A DNA stretch of 6,261 bases from Bacteroidota bacterium (GTDB lineage Bacteria > Bacteroidota > Kryptoniia > Kryptoniales > JAKASW01). Both the position numbers and the translations under genes were made by a program. The notes under the pieces are model-generated. The model was not told where the DNA came from. It ran no database searches and saw only the letters and a list, made by a program, of their open reading frames with translations. Location: assembly GCA_021796055.1 (NCBI GenBank), contig JAJYOS010000412.1:1-6261 (forward strand). The letters run 5' to 3'. Shown piece by piece: positions 6,002 through 6,261 of this stretch (its first letter is position 1; every line of letters starts with the position of its first letter).

Positions 6002-6261
6002 CTATTTCACAAGTACAAGTTTCTTCGCCGACGAAAAACTTTTCCTGCTTTCACCGACCACGTCAATCCTGTAGAAATACACTCCGCTCGGAAGACCGGC
6101 TGCGTTGAAATTCACGGAGTAAGACCCCGGGGCCTGTCTCTCGTTAACCAGCATCTCCACCTCTCTGCCGAGTATATCGTACACCTTCAACGATACAAAT
6201 CCAAAATCAGCAATCTGATATTTGATATTAGTCGTCGGATTGAAAGGGTTCGGGAAATTCT
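6002..6261 (-). CDS. C-terminal end of a T9SS cargo protein (partial)
   Basis: Only the last 85 codons of this gene lie in the window. The frame stays open to the right edge, so the start and main domain are missing. The visible part is a complete type-A T9SS sorting domain. It has the FPNPFNPTTNIKYQI opening, VYDILGREVEMLV, the GSYSVNFNAAGLPSGVYFYR strand pair, and a C-terminal AKKLVLVK. Such domains direct proteins across the outer membrane through the PorU/PorV machinery and are cleaved on export. The attached protein cannot be identified. Its place upstream of GH30, in the same direction with a 41-bp gap, makes another secreted carbohydrate-active or binding protein plausible, but this is inference. 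The gene ends with TAG. A TTG codon at 6190 is internal, not a start, because sorting-domain sequence continues upstream of it. Confidence 0.9.
   Translation of the reverse strand, partial: NFPNPFNPTTNIKYQIADFGFVSLKVYDILGREVEMLVNERQAPGSYSVNFNAAGLPSGVYFYRIDVVGESRKSFSSAKKLVLVK

Noticed and set aside
6002..6190. A separate 62-residue gene starting at TTG 6190
   Set aside because: The same frame continues upstream to the window edge with the conserved NPFNPTT part of the sorting domain, so this is the tail of a longer gene.

Overview
All six recognisable protein-coding segments lie on the minus strand, so the window is best read from 6261 down to 1. The strongest clue to the organism is the C-terminal sorting domain at 6002-6261. 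Its FPNPFNPTTNIKYQI opening and VYDILGREV core are typical of type IX secretion (T9SS) cargo in the Bacteroidota/Ignavibacteriota/FCB group. The opening style is more like Ignavibacteria-type lineages than classical Bacteroidetes. This is inferred from one domain, so the assignment is tentative.

Region A (6261-2531) is a secreted polysaccharide-degradation block. It begins with the tail of a T9SS cargo protein that runs off the window edge. After 41 bp comes a lipoprotein GH30 enzyme that closely resembles glucuronoxylan-specific GH30 subfamily 8 xylanases. Just behind its stop, in the same frame but separated by two TGA codons, lies a decayed T9SS sorting domain. Then comes a 619-residue exported right-handed beta-helix protein. 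It carries an Asp/Glu pair in sequence contexts that recall the active site of GH120 beta-xylosidases. Together these suggest a small xylan-processing locus whose products use at least two export routes.

Region B (2494-149) is a tightly overlapping three-gene operon: a corrinoid (B12) carrier protein, a zinc-dependent homocysteine methyltransferase and a MetH-type reactivation domain protein. The junctions overlap as ATGA and GTGA. The operon appears to have its own promoter just upstream of the corrinoid gene. These are three of the four modules of cobalamin-dependent methionine synthase as separate polypeptides. The folate-binding module that supplies the methyl group is absent from the window, so the methyl donor is open.

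Region C (1-148) is AT-rich and non-coding as far as I can see. It holds a terminator-like hairpin facing the plus strand and a degenerate tract with three GTTTCG-centred units.

The most notable points are the dispersed methionine synthase without a folate module, the GH120-like catalytic pair next to a glucuronoxylanase, and the severed T9SS sorting domain. I saw no tRNA, rRNA, CRISPR array or insertion sequence.
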